Shown here piece by piece: positions 1 to 11,059 of a DNA stretch of 64,000 nt. The position numbers were made by a program, and so were the translations under genes. This DNA comes from Microvelia longipes (lineage: Eukaryota > Arthropoda > Insecta > Hemiptera > Veliidae), in NCBI GenBank assembly GCA_018340805.1, contig JACMZG010001913.1, positions 34,083,989 through 34,147,988 on the forward strand. Direction: 5' to 3'. Below the pieces are notes generated by a model that saw only the letters and a list, made by a program, of their open reading frames with translations, searched no databases and had not been told where the DNA came from. Position 1 is the first letter of the stretch, and each line of letters opens with the position of its first letter.

Positions 1-715
1 TTGTAGAAAATTCTTTATTTTTTATAATTACTTCACACCTTTTCTCAGTACCTTTCTTTTTGACTTAATTCTTCCTCGGAATGAATTTCTATTTTTTAGT
101 ATTTGTATGATTATGACCAGAATGGTCGAAACGTTACTCTAAAATCTTTGTTTTTATTAACCCTAATGAATACAATCTTCCCTATTAAGTTGAAAATATA
201 AATCCTTTGGTTTCGCCTCGGGAGTAAAACTTTGGTTCACTCTGCTTACGCTTAAGGAACCAATTAACTGTTTAAGGAAATAATAACTTTCTTTACTCCC
301 TTAGGGAGAAATAAAGTAGAAATAGCTTTTCTCTTTTCTTAATATAACATAAAGAGTATTCTTTATACTGCAGGTATGAAGAGGTATAGCTAAAGTATTG
401 CTGAAGTATTGTATAGCACTAAAAATGGGTAATGAGTACCTTGGAATATTCCCTCACCATATTTCAAATATGGAAGCCATATTTCATATATGGAGGAACC
501 ATACATTGTTCCTCACTCAATTTTGTTTCCAATGTTTAATAACTTTGTTTATCAAAGATCAAATGCTGATAATGAGATTACATTTAGAAATATTTTAGTT
601 CTCGTATATAGTACTACATGCGTGCCGAATTACCGGTATCAGATCTTTTTTGGTGTTTCCGGCCCGTCTTTTTAATTAAGGCGGAGTATTTTCCTCATAA
701 CAACTGTCACTATAG
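1..715. other. AT-rich stretch, no gene seen
   Basis: No convincing coding signal: open frames are short and of simple composition. Around 545-650 there is a short stretch resembling the reverse strand of repeat family R1 (shared words such as ctgataatgagat and the segment gtgccgaat), so part of this stretch is a degraded R1 copy. Confidence 0.4.
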
Positions 716-882
716 TTCGACACATGGCTAAAATCTGTTGACAGCGGGCAAAATAATGCGAGAAAGCCAATAAGGTTAGTTCTGGATGTTAAACCACGCC
801 CTCAATTTCAAATCAGGCCAACCTTATTAGTTCCTCAACACTATTTTCCCACGCTGTCAACTGATTTTAGCCATGTGTCGAA
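716..882. repeat. Short foldback element (MITE-like) A
   Basis: The ends are ttcgacacatggctaaaatc and its reverse complement, and imperfect inverted similarity continues inward for about 60 bp per arm (both arms hold gttgacagcg and aataaggtt words). At 167 bp with no coding capacity it fits a non-autonomous DNA transposon or foldback element. I see no clear target duplication, so the family is unknown. Confidence 0.75.
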
Positions 883-2904
883 ATATAATAAACACCTTCT
901 TAAAATTTATTTATTCCTAACACGTTAAGGTAAACTATCTAGTTGTCTACTTTTATGTCGAGAACGACTCGGTGGGTATAAAATTCTAGCCACGTGGCCA
1001 ACCTTATGCGATTTTAATAAGGACAGGAAAACAGTCCGGCGGACCCTAAACCCAATTTTTCATTATGCTAAACTTGATTTCATAAAATGAGCCCACAACA
1101 ATCAAATAATAAATGAATAGTCTTGATACATATCTATAGAGACAAGATATTCTTGCACTTGAGTATTTCATTATAACACGAAGCATTAGACAGCTCATGC
1201 TGAAACTAATATTTATACTGCAAAGAAACAATTTAGTAACTAAGTCTATGTGGTGTGTATGCAAGTATATTTATTCTTAGCGAATATAAGACATTTTACC
1301 CTCAAGGAAGCCATTTGGATAGACGATGAAAATTCAAATATTTAAATTTTTAAAATTCAGCGCGTAGGTCTGCATGTCAGGCAAAGTATTTTCGAGATGC
1401 GTGCTTTCGTATATGACAAACGATTTCTTGGTTGTCATATACGACGATTCAGCGTTTCCCGTTTATGCTTCCAACTCGAGAAGTAGCATTAAGACTCGCC
1501 AACCTTTTTTAAAAGGAAATGGGTGTACTTTCTTTCCGTGTACTTTTTTCCGTGTACTTTTCTCCCGTGATTAATTTATTCCATTGGTTATACAAACCTA
1601 AGCTCATTAAAATTAGCACAAACTTTTTTGCACAAATGTCAAGCTTAGTGATTGCTTACACGTAAAAGATTCTAACGTATTTTCTTTGAAAAATAGATTA
1701 ACAAGTCTTAATGCTAGCCTAATAGAAATTTGTTTGTTCGTCATAGCATTTTAGGTTTTCCGGTAAAATACCACCATTTTTTTTTTACTTTTTTGTTACT
1801 TTATATAGTCCCATTGACTGCAGACCGGTTTCAATCGATTCAGTGCCTTAAAACCTTTCTACGACCTACTTTACATTTTGTGTTTACCAAGCGTATTTTA
1901 GGTTTCCGACCTTTTACCACGGGTTTTTTAATTTAGTCACTTAGAATAGTCATATTTTATTCAAAACGGTTTTGATAATAATAAGTTTTAATAGCGCCCT
2001 CAAAAAATATAAGAAATACTTTTAAGACCTTTCAATACTTTTAAATGCATTTTTTCTAGCGAAGAAAAGTAATCTTTTAATTTTACCTATTTTTTAAACA
2101 TTGCTGCTTCAGCAAATCAGGTTAATAACGTCACACAAGCTGGTTAGGTTGATTTTTGTACTAAGTTCAATTTAAAAACGTTTATTCGTAAGAGCGCAAT
2201 TATTTTTATAAAAATTTACTAGGAATACATACAAAAATACATATAAAGTTTAGCGAATGGTAAAATTAGAAATATCTGTGGGTCCTTTTCCCACCGGACC
2301 GCCCAATTCATTAACAAATTTGTTCCAATGGAAATTCGCTAATTATGACCCTAAAAAACGTAAGAAAGCCTTCTTAATTAAAACTATATCGACTTTTCGT
2401 CTACTATAGGGCATACTAAAATTCTAAAACGATTCATTAAGAGCTAATGAATACAGATAATGTACCTTATCTGTTTTGGTACTTTATGGCGAAAATGAAA
2501 TAAAAATATATACTCTTTTAAAACACAAAACATTTTTTTTTCTCGCTGTCCACCAGAGTTAAACTGAATGACAGTTTATTTAAAATGAACAGTTTGTTTT
2601 GAATTATTTAAAATCCTAAAATAGTCTGACTTCACTGAGAGGAGAACTAAAACACGAACCAACCATTATCTCGTTAACTTTGAACGATAAAAGCACTTAC
2701 GAAGTAAAAAATTGACCAAAAAAGGTGTCACTAAGTTCAACAGTCACATTTTCCTCAAAAAAGAAGATTATCCTAAAACTTTAAACGTAATTACTCCGAG
2801 AAAATCAAATTCAAATAGTTCTAACAAACTTTAGTTTAGATAATAAAGGTAGTGAGATAAAATCTACACAGTATCTTAAACATTTACAGACACACACATG
2901 TGTA
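883..2904. other. Intergenic stretch, no gene seen
   Basis: Apart from the R2 copy at 1,357-1,570 and a small R2-like piece near 2,330 (ggaaattcgctaa), I see no coding exon, RNA gene or strong structure. Open frames here are short and AT-driven. Confidence 0.4.
1357..1570 (+). repeat. R2 repeat copy
   Basis: Shares with other R2 copies the ordered words taggtctgcatg, a cgaatttcctttgg-like box, gatttcttg, gtttcccgtttatgcttc, then an aaaaggaaat box. Related copies lie near 23.5, 24.2, 31.3, 39.9, 49.4, 61.6 and 62.6 kb. R2 has no coding capacity and tends to be inverted on itself. Confidence 0.6.
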
Positions 2905-2914
2905 TATATATATA

Positions 2915-2962
<48 letters not shown>

Positions 2963-2985
2963 TATATATATTATATATATACGCT
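2905..2985. repeat. (TA)n microsatellite
   Basis: Alternating TA with a few interruptions. It directly abuts the PLE 3' end that follows. PLEs are known to insert next to simple repeats, though AT tracts are common in this window anyway. Confidence 0.95.
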
Positions 2986-2989
2986 CTCC

Positions 2990-3190
2990 ACCAATCTCGG
3001 GATAAGGTTATGAATAAAAACACAGCTTTACATGAAAACTATATATTTATTTCTCGCCAACGTTTCGAATTTAACTACAAATTCTTCATCAGGGCCCTTT
3101 GCAAACACAAGATAACATCAATCTATTTAGATAGTGTAAAATGAAAAATAGATAAATTAAATAAGAATGAGCAATAACAAAAATAAACCA
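2990..3190 (-). mobile_element. Penelope-like element 3' end (pLTR fragment)
   Basis: On the minus strand the sequence runs through a hammerhead core (3,052-3,097) into AT-rich DNA and stops at the TA tract. Hammerhead cores with a very short stem III are a known mark of PLE pseudo-LTRs. No PLE coding sequence is left beside it, so this is a 5'-truncated copy; the family is inferred from the ribozyme alone. Confidence 0.5.
3052..3097 (-). ncRNA. Hammerhead ribozyme, PLE type
   Basis: Minus strand: CTGATGA, stem II GAATTT/AAATTC (6 perfect pairs, 6-nt loop), GAAA, then ACGT giving a minimal stem III, followed by T and GGCG, which can pair with the GCC upstream of CTGATGA as stem I. All conserved core positions are present. 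The tiny stem III fits the PLE-linked variants reported to cleave as dimers. Confidence 0.75.
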
Positions 3191-4087
3191 AGAAATAAGA
3201 GAACTTAATTAAAATATTTTTTATAAATAAAATAAAACATTTTATTACGAAATAATCACAGTCTCATCTACTATGGGCCAGGAGACCCATGCAAAATTTA
3301 AAATAAAAGTTTAAAAAATATAAAAACTAAGTCCATTAATTTAAAATAATTTGTCATAAAAATGAATTAAAAAAAACAAAGTAAAAGTTAAAAAACATTG
3401 AAGGTACAAACTAATAAAACATGATAAAAGTTAAAAGATGAAAAAGTCCACATATAAAGCAGAAGAAGTACAGTCAACGAAGGTTAAAATAGAAATGACA
3501 AACATGAAACTAAACTAAGAAAAAGAAAGCTTATACAAGGCTTCTATATCCAAGACACAGGAGGCATTGGCAAAACTTAAAATAACCTCAAAATCAATGT
3601 AGCCAACATATATAAACCCAAAGTAAAATAAAAAAAAATGTATATATTATTATAAATAAAAAAAAAAATTAAATAAATAAATAAAAATAATGAATTAAAG
3701 ATGATAATAAAAATAAATAATAATAAAAAACCCCCCCGACCTAAGATGCCACAACAAGACCGCCACAAAACTTGTTCCTAGGCCCCCCCCTTTTAAAACT
3801 AAGATGCCACACCAAGGGTACTGTCACTACCAAGGTCTCTTAGAAAAACATCCCGCCTTCCCAAAGGTGCCACACCAAGGTTTGCCACTACTTAGTCTCC
3901 CCAGGAAGAAAAAAACGAAATAAATAAATAAAAAATAAAATAAATAAATTTAATAAAAATAAATAATAAATAATGAAATAATAAATAAATGAATAGAATA
4001 ATAAAGTAAGTAAATAAATAAAATAGAATGAAATAAGGTGAAAAGACTATAATGGCTTATAATATGATTGTAACTGCCTAGACATCC

Positions 4088-4090
<3 letters not shown>
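3191..4090. other. A-rich, low-complexity stretch
   Basis: Mostly A-rich runs such as aaataaataaata. Between about 3,735 and 3,905 there is a diverged tandem repeat of roughly 60-70 bp built around aagatgccacaccaagg (three copies, with runs of C). No gene is supported. Confidence 0.5.
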
Positions 4091-4155
<65 letters not shown>

Positions 4156-4211
4156 TATAATATAATATATATATATGTATATAATATATATATATTATAT
4201 ATATATATATA

Positions 4212-4258
<47 letters not shown>

Positions 4259-4275
4259 TATATATATAATATATA
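4091..4275. repeat. (TA)n microsatellite
   Basis: About 180 bp of alternating TA with short phase shifts. Apparent open frames across it are low-complexity. Confidence 0.95.
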
Positions 4276-5089
4276 GAAAATGAAAACTTGGCAAAATATA
4301 TAAATATTTATGCCACACATCGCAGGGTTTTTAAACTCTTTAGTGTGGCTTTATATCCTTTAATGTTATGAATTATAATTAATTTGTTATTCATTTTCTA
4401 ATAAAGGAATTTATATTAATAAAAAACACAACTACATCAACTACAATTAAGAACTTACTATACATATGTTATATATAACATTACCACCGGGTTAGTCCTA
4501 ATTTATACAGTTTTCCATATATATATTATTAATTCATTTATTTAATTATATAACATATAGCAATTTTAGAACTGGACAAAACTTAACTAAACCAGAGATG
4601 TTATATATATAATACATATAATATTAACCTTCAAAGACGTGTTTTCCTAATTGCCATTTTCCACGAGCATATTCATCCTTGAATTGAATTGTGAGTAGTT
4701 GGCGTAATATAGGTAACAGTAAGGTAGGCAATACTACGATAATTTTATCGAATCCTTTTATATTTGCTGCCACTAGTGTCGCTATTGTACCTTCTGGTGT
4801 CGTAGGAAGGCATGCTACTAAGCACTATCCAAGATCGAAACTGCTTAACTTCCATTATAAACAAGAAAAGGATGCGCGTTGAAACTTTTTGATACTTAAA
4901 CTTCAAGCTTGGAGCAACCTCGTACACAACTTCAGTTTTTTCCTTAAATTTCCAATTAGAAAATAATGACTCAGCATGTTCTTGTTAAGGGCTAGTAGTA
5001 GTAGAGAAGAAAACAAAAACTAAAATCCCCTCGAGGCTTATCTCCTAATAAAGCTCCAATTTTATCTGTATTGTGTCTTTTTCTACACG
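4276..5089. other. Intergenic; possible 5S-like SINE trace on minus strand
   Basis: Minus strand of about 4,745-4,865 holds aagttaagcag followed by ggatagtgctta, in the order of the conserved middle of 5S rRNA. This resembles the 5S-like part of R1 but is too diverged to be sure. No protein gene is supported. Confidence 0.3.
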
Positions 5090-5345
5090 GCTGTGATTTC
5101 TAAAGCTTTAAATTGTGTATTTTTTTTTATCTTAACGAAGCTTTTAGTGATTTTAAAAAAAATATATAAATTAAATAGTTGGCAAGGCGGGAGTCAAAAT
5201 AGAAACAAGTCAAAATTAGTTTCAGAAGTCCCTCTTTACGTTTATTCAGAAGACGAGCGAAGCGAGTCCAAAGTGGGGAGGATGTGCGTAATGAATTTGA
5301 AGTGATAAGGAAAAGTTCGGAGGTACCCCGTATCCGGTTTCATTT
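5090..5345 (+). repeat. R1 repeat, 3' part
   Basis: Ends with the R1 signature: gacgagcgaagcgagtcc, a gatg-gcgta block, then ggaaaagttcggaggtaccc. The upstream part is only weakly similar to other R1 copies. Non-coding. Confidence 0.65.
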
Positions 5346-5924
5346 ATATTTTTTTTTGTTCGGAAGGTCAAAAAAAGGAAAAAAATATGCCACTACAGGA
5401 CACTTAGGCTTATATTTACTAACACAGAAATCGCTAGCTGACCGGGGTAGACTAATCGGTAAACTAATCGGGTAAACTAAATAAACAAACAAATAACAAA
5501 TAAATGCCTGTAATTCATCCATAGCTTCACGCTTTTACTCAAAAATGTAAAAGCTTTACAAATAGACACACACAAATTGTCAATTAGAACACCTTTTAAA
5601 AACGAAAAAAAAATTAGTCTACGAACAAAAACAGAAACAAAATGAACGTTTTTAAAGAAATCTCATGAAGGTTTTACACAGATTGTTTTTTTGAACACGC
5701 TACATTACAGTAATGGCGGCAATATATGAATTACTTTTACGTCCTAGGAGTTTTTTTTACATTCATTATTGTCCTCGGAGGTGAAAAGTACTAAATAACC
5801 TCATATAACAATAATGATTGGCTTCTCATCCTAAAAACGGTCCAATAAAGTTCTCAATTACGTACTACCTCAAAAAAATAAATATATTTACTAATAAGGA
5901 AGAACGAAGCGTCTCTGAAGACGT

Positions 5925-6072
5925 GTTACGGTATAAATTAAGTGAGGTTTATACTCTGAGAACGAGGATAGCCGAAGAGTAACGATAGAGCCCGAAGTAG
6001 TAACGATGCGTGTAAAGAATCCGATGAGATAAGGAAAAGTTACGAGGTACCCCGTACCAGTTTTTTTTATTA
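5925..6072 (+). repeat. R1 repeat, diverged 3' end
   Basis: Diverged R1 tail: gagaacgaggatagccgaag, then gataaggaaaagttacgagg and taccccgtacc followed by a T run. The T run after taccccgtacccg is the shared 3' boundary of most R1 copies. Confidence 0.6.
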
Positions 6073-6961
6073 ATCGCTGAAATATTGTGATATTTCAATT
6101 ACTTTTGATATTATTAACTAATATATATGTGCTTCATGAGCCAAATTATTGGCTATAAAATAGCATTGGTTGAGAACTGTGTGTGAAATAAACAGTGGAC
6201 GTTTACAGATATATCTTTTGGGACTTTTGGTCAGTTTTTGTAGTTTTCCTACAATACTGTGCCAAAAACACCTCAGGACAATAATTCATAGGGAATTTTT
6301 TCCCCATTCGTTGTACACGAAAATACAAAAAAAGCCATACATTTGAAAAAGTAGATATGATATAGGGAGAAACAAAGGGGTTTACTCCCCGATGAAGATA
6401 CGGGAGTTTGACACGTTTGCTATGTCCTTCGTGACGTGTTTTACTTTTTCTCCCTCCTTTTTTTCTCTTTTACTTCTCTTCTCGATATAAATCTATCATT
6501 TGTTACTCTATGAAGGTTTTATCTTTTTAACATGGGTTATTTTTAAGAGTTTTAAAACGGTTTCAAGTGCTTTCCTTGTTTTAAACTTTTGGAATTTTTA
6601 TGTATTTTGTTTTTTATACATAAGAGTTTATTTTTACCAAAAGTTGAAGAAGCAATTGAAGAATCAGCTACGTTTCATACTGGGAAATTTAATTTAAAAA
6701 ATGTATCAACAATAGCTGACCTCCCTTTATATTTTATTTATTTAATAAAGTATAAAACTCTTAGAACTCTTGTCAATAAGTTGTGAATTTTTGAGGTAAA
6801 TTGTTCAAGTGCAGCGGGTAAAAACCAGTAAGCCAAACAAGGGTTTTAAAGTAGTGCAAATTTTAGTGGCGGATGTTCTAGATTTGTTTTCCTTGCTTAA
6901 GCAAACCATTTCTTAACAAAGGAACTTCAGGATTTATTACGGATATATAAAGTCTCCCGAA
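6073..6961. other. Intergenic stretch, no gene seen
   Basis: AT-rich. Open frames of about 65 codons at 6,500-6,786 are rich in F, L and K and show no recognisable domain. Nothing supported. Confidence 0.4.
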
Positions 6962-7598
6962 ACTCTGAGGTTCGACTTCCGCCATGACGCATATCCCTTC
7001 TTTTTTTCCAAAGGAAATTCGCTAAAATGGTAAAACTATTACAATTTACATTTTTCAGAAAATACTCTCGACAATAATTAGCATATTAGAAGAGCCAAAA
7101 GCAGACGGAAATAATAATTATTACTTCCCTGTCTCCTAAAGGAGGAGACTTATTAATAATAAGAAATACTACTTTTCAGACTATAAAGTACTTACTAAGA
7201 CTATAAAGGATAAACGAAGTTAACAGTACCTTGACGTCAACTTTCTGACAATTTCGGGTTGGCTTTGCTCGTTTTAGAAATTATTCTAAACCGAAGACGG
7301 TGTTACTTCGATCCCGCTATAATCGACCTTAGAATCAGAACTTACCTAAACTCTAAGGTGTTTCTTTGGACTAGCTTTCTGTGTGTGTTTGTGTGTCTGT
7401 GTATGTGGGTGTATCTATTATTTAGTTAAGTATGGTGGTATTATTCTATAATATTATAATTGTAAAAAACACAATGAAGATAAAGATATTATTATCTCTT
7501 ATTTTTTTAATTTCATCACTACTTTTAGCGAATTTCCTTTGGGAATAAAATTCGCTAATGGGATAGGCGTCATGGCGGAAGTCGAACCTCGGACCACG
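6962..7598. repeat. Foldback element C (~640 bp)
   Basis: Left arm gaggttcgacttccgccatg ... ccaaaggaaattcgctaaa; right arm ttttagcgaatttcctttgg ... catggcggaagtcgaacctc. The arms are about 70 bp and inverted around a non-coding centre. The inner arm shares the gcgaatttcctttgg box with R2, so C and R2 may be related foldback families. Confidence 0.7.
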
Positions 7599-7869
7599 AC
7601 ACAAATCCGTTTCAGAGGTCCCTAATGACGAAAACATCCAAAACGCCAGCAAGAATTGTAGTGTCAATATTTATTTATGTATCTTTCGTTCTAACATTGA
7701 TTTTTATATTTACAATATTTATATTATTATTATTTTATAATGTATTAATAAATTAATAAAAAATAATAATAATAATAATAATGTATTACTTTTTTTTGAC
7801 AACATCTACACCTTCCTCACGTCTTATCATTTGTTTTATTATTATTATTCATTGTGTTTCCACGTGACT
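7599..7869. other. Low-complexity AT / TAA-rich stretch
   Basis: Contains (aat)n-like runs around 7,725-7,785. No gene seen. Confidence 0.5.
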
Positions 7870-8174
7870 GCATCAAGACTATATTTTGCTCCCTTCTCGG
7901 AGCATAATCACGTCTGTAATAAATATTAAATAATCAATTAGAAAACGTATGGTTATAATTAATACGAGTAAGTGTTGAGTAAATATTAGAAAAATAGAGA
8001 ACAAAAAACTAACTGCAATATTGAAATTGTTGGTAAGTTAATTTTTAATATTTCAGTGAGTTTTTTGTTCTCTGTGTTTCTAATATTGATTCAGCACTTC
8101 GTTTTCTTATTGATTATTTAATATTTATTACTGACGTCATGCTCCGAGAGGGGAGCGAAATATAGACTTGATGC
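7870..8174. repeat. Foldback element B, ~150-bp arms
   Basis: Starts gcatcaagactatattttgc and ends with its near reverse complement. The arms stay complementary almost to the centre (cggagcat/atgctccg, taataaatattaaataatca, agagaacaaaaaac/gttttttgttctct). A nearly continuous inverted repeat of this type is a MITE or foldback element; the transcript would fold into a long hairpin. Confidence 0.85.
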
Positions 8175-8717
8175 TGTAATCGTTGGTTTTTCTTTCCCTC
8201 GTTTGTGTCCGAATCCTAAAAATTACAGTTGTTTTATATTCCCCTCTGCTTCCTCTTCTTATTTAAAAACAGAAAAAATCAACCCTTGTCTCAATTATGA
8301 TAAAACATTGGGGGGGGGGGAAATTGCTGTTTAGTTGTTTAATACTTATGAGGAAATACTTAAAATTAAAACATCCAAGTCATACAAATGTAATAGCTCC
8401 TCTTTAAAAATTTAACACAGTAATACCCGATTACTTTCAAACGGGATTTCTAAAAAAAAGATAAGCTTATTAAAACATCTTTTCCAAACATAATTTTATT
8501 TTAGACAAATAGGAATTTTATATGAGCATAGCGCTTCTCTAATAAAACATAATTCGCATCAATTAAACAACCACATTTCAGAAGACTAACCCTGAATCAG
8601 TGTATCTAATACACTGATAGAGTAAAAATAAAATGAACATCGAAATTGCTGATAAGACTATTATAAACGAATAACCTTCATTTTATTCGGTAGTGAAATT
8701 AACACTTTACAATCGAC

Positions 8718-9010
8718 CATTATACCGGTATAATATAATAATAACAATAATGCCTGTTTAGAGCCTTGCGGCTCATCAGGGGATAACCCCTCCCCCCCCC
8801 GGGAACCACTCCGGTGGTAGTAGCAACGTTACGCTGAATGTGAATTTTAAAGGGCGATAATTTTAAATCAAACAATAATCTACTAAAACAGAGCGTACCT
8901 GGGATGCGAAACCCCAGAACCTCCGTGGGGTGTCCCAAAGGTCAGTGTAGACGTCGTTAAGACTAACGCCTTAACGACCTCGGCCACGGAGGCGGCGTAT
9001 GTATACCGGT
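8718..9010 (-). repeat. tRNA-derived SINE
   Basis: Minus strand begins with a tRNA-like block gcctccgtggccgaggtcgt (A box) and a B-box-like ggttctggggtttcgcatcc. It ends gatgagccgcaaggctctaa followed by acaggcattattgttatta. The same head and tail occur on the plus strand at 23,945-24,200, so this is a real family. The 3' end lies at 8,718 next to (taa)n, typical of SINE tails. Confidence 0.75.
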
Positions 9011-10342
9011 ATACATAATAATAAATGAAAAAAGCATAATAACGTCAGATGACTTACTCATACTAATCGACTCTTCAGTGTCATGACACCTTGACTCTTC
9101 AGGTTTACAGCCCTGACTTGGTTGTACTTCCCTATATAAAACCTCTCCGACATCCTTCCTGATCTTCTAAGGCCTCATCGAGGTCTTGATACTAAAAATT
9201 AACTCAATGATATAATTTATTAGCTGAGAGCTCGGTATTGTTCCGCCAAGTAATGATGGCGTTATGCCGAAATATATCCAGGAATATTTTATATCCAACA
9301 GCAAGATCGACGGCAGCTGAGACTTTAATTGTTAATTACTCCTTTAACTCTACAGATAAAATGTTAACTTATAAACGAGAAGATTAATTTCAGTAATAAA
9401 TTATGTGATTTTCAATGTGCCAGTTGACATTGTGGTTATAGAATCAGAAGGTTAAGCAGAATCGACCCCCTCCCCATGCGTCATTTTCTCTTGATAATTC
9501 GCAAAAAAGTGTAACACAATCTGCATCTTTACGGTTTTAAAACAGATCTGTTAATGAAGTTGACTAATTAATAAGCCAACAACGTCTTTCCACTAATTAA
9601 AAATTTTATTAAGTAGAGGCGGCTTTCGGCAATAATGAAATCTACAGTGCCCTGGTGAAATACTGTGCCTGTCGGTTTCTTGAATCTAAATTGACAGACT
9701 CATCATCTCAACAAGGTACTGTAGAATCTACAGTGTAGATGCTATTATTACCAAAAGCGTACTGTAACCAAGCAACAATATGAAATTAATTTCTTCATTC
9801 CTTTCATTTCTTCACACCATATTTATTATTTTCTTTTATTTCACCACTTTCAAAACTTGCCGTAATCTCTCTACCATACTGCCATTTATTTTGGACTAGT
9901 TAAGTTTTCTTAAGAGAAATAAGTCGTTGCTTAAATCAAGCAAGCTTTGCGCAAAATAAACAGGGTATCACTTATTCAATCAAAACTAAAATTAGCGCGA
10001 TTTTCTAAAATGTTGAGCCTTTCCAATTATTTGAAGTGTTCCACATTAGATAGGCAAGTTTTTCCTTCATTATTAAGGGTGTATGTTCAAAATACTTTGG
10101 TTGCAACAGTACAAAATGATGTCCTGCTTCTGGTGTAGTTAATCAAATGATCGCTCTACACTATACTCTCCAATATACGGTATGCAGAATTAAGAACTTG
10201 CCTACAGTGGAGATAATATCACAGCAGCGGAGTCTTTAATATTACATTCAAGTTATGTCATATAACTCGAATGCATCCTTTTCGGGCTACGTCCAGTTTA
10301 GCCAGCCTCTATTATACTCACCGCTCAGCTACCTCTTTCGAA
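9011..10342. other. Intergenic stretch, no gene seen
   Basis: Mixed composition with no frame longer than about 63 codons and no recognisable repeat or RNA structure. Confidence 0.35.
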
Positions 10343-10950
10343 ATTAGGAGCTTTGGGCGTAGCTGTAAGTACCTAATATCGCGGACTGAGTAGAAACCAT
10401 ACGATGGAGTTTTATTCACCCAAAAAGTTTCTTCTTGAAAATGAAGGATTCTGGGTTAGAATCTTGGGCAGGAGTTCATAGCAAAGGGTCAGTCTTCCTT
10501 CCTCGAATAAAAGCTAAGGCAAGAGCTTTGTTAGAGTCTTGTTTGATTACCTTACCCCAGGATGAGAGGTTGTGCAGGAGTTTAGTGCGAGGCCCAACCT
10601 TCATTCCAATGCTAGATGCTCAGGTGCAAGTTCTGCTAAGTCCTATCCATCTTCCTTATTATAACGTTATGCCCTCCCGTAATAATAACAGTTTAGCTCA
10701 AAATTAGAAACCTGTTTTTTGCATCGTCAGTCGTTTTTTTATCTTACTATTAAAAAGGATTGAACTGCCATTATAATAATTAGTGCTATGTTACCTTACT
10801 ACGTCCAAGGCTGGGCGCGCCTTTTCTGGGACTGGTCAACCCGCCCCCATAGTGCTGTGGTCTCTTTATGTGGAAATAGTTTAATGAAGATATTTCAATA
10901 TCATATGAAAAAAATTGTTAAAAAACTTTCCCTTTTTTAGTTAATTATGT
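10343..10950. repeat. Host flank duplicate, copy A
   Basis: About 608 bp repeated in the same orientation at 16,021-16,623, on the other side of the viral insert. Copies differ mostly by single-base indels in short runs (for example gaaacc/gaacc, acccaaaaag/acccaaaag). An open frame of 90 codons on plus (10,435-10,707) and, in copy B, one of 76 codons on minus look somewhat protein-like, but neither is recognised, and the indels shift them between copies. Confidence 0.9.
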
Positions 10951-10951
10951 N
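10951..10951. other. Single ambiguous base at virus-host junction
   Basis: An N sits exactly between the end of host copy A (ttagttaattatgt) and the first viral base of the truncated left terminal repeat. It may mark a scaffold join or an unresolved base. Confidence 0.9.
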
Positions 10952-10990
10952 ATCATATGATTTGCAAGGTCACGGGTGCATAATGACATG
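10952..10990 (+). repeat. Truncated left viral terminal repeat
   Basis: Matches 15,433-15,471 with only a few differences (shared word tcatatgatttgcaaggtca). It is in the orientation expected of a left terminal repeat, but the hairpin and outer part are missing. Similarity fades after about 39 bp. Confidence 0.8.
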
Positions 10991-11059
10991 ATACGTGTGA
11001 ACGTGTCAGTGTTTGTTGAGGACTGCATCGCAACACATCGAGTCAAAGTGTAAGTGTAT

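Noticed and set aside
3950..4318. 122-codon minus-strand open frame
   Set aside because: It is almost entirely Y and I from the (TA)n tract.
8750..8780. CTGATGAG on minus strand followed by a short stem, resembling a hammerhead
   Set aside because: No GAAA box follows (TCTAAAC instead), and the same words form the conserved SINE tail at 24.2 kb.
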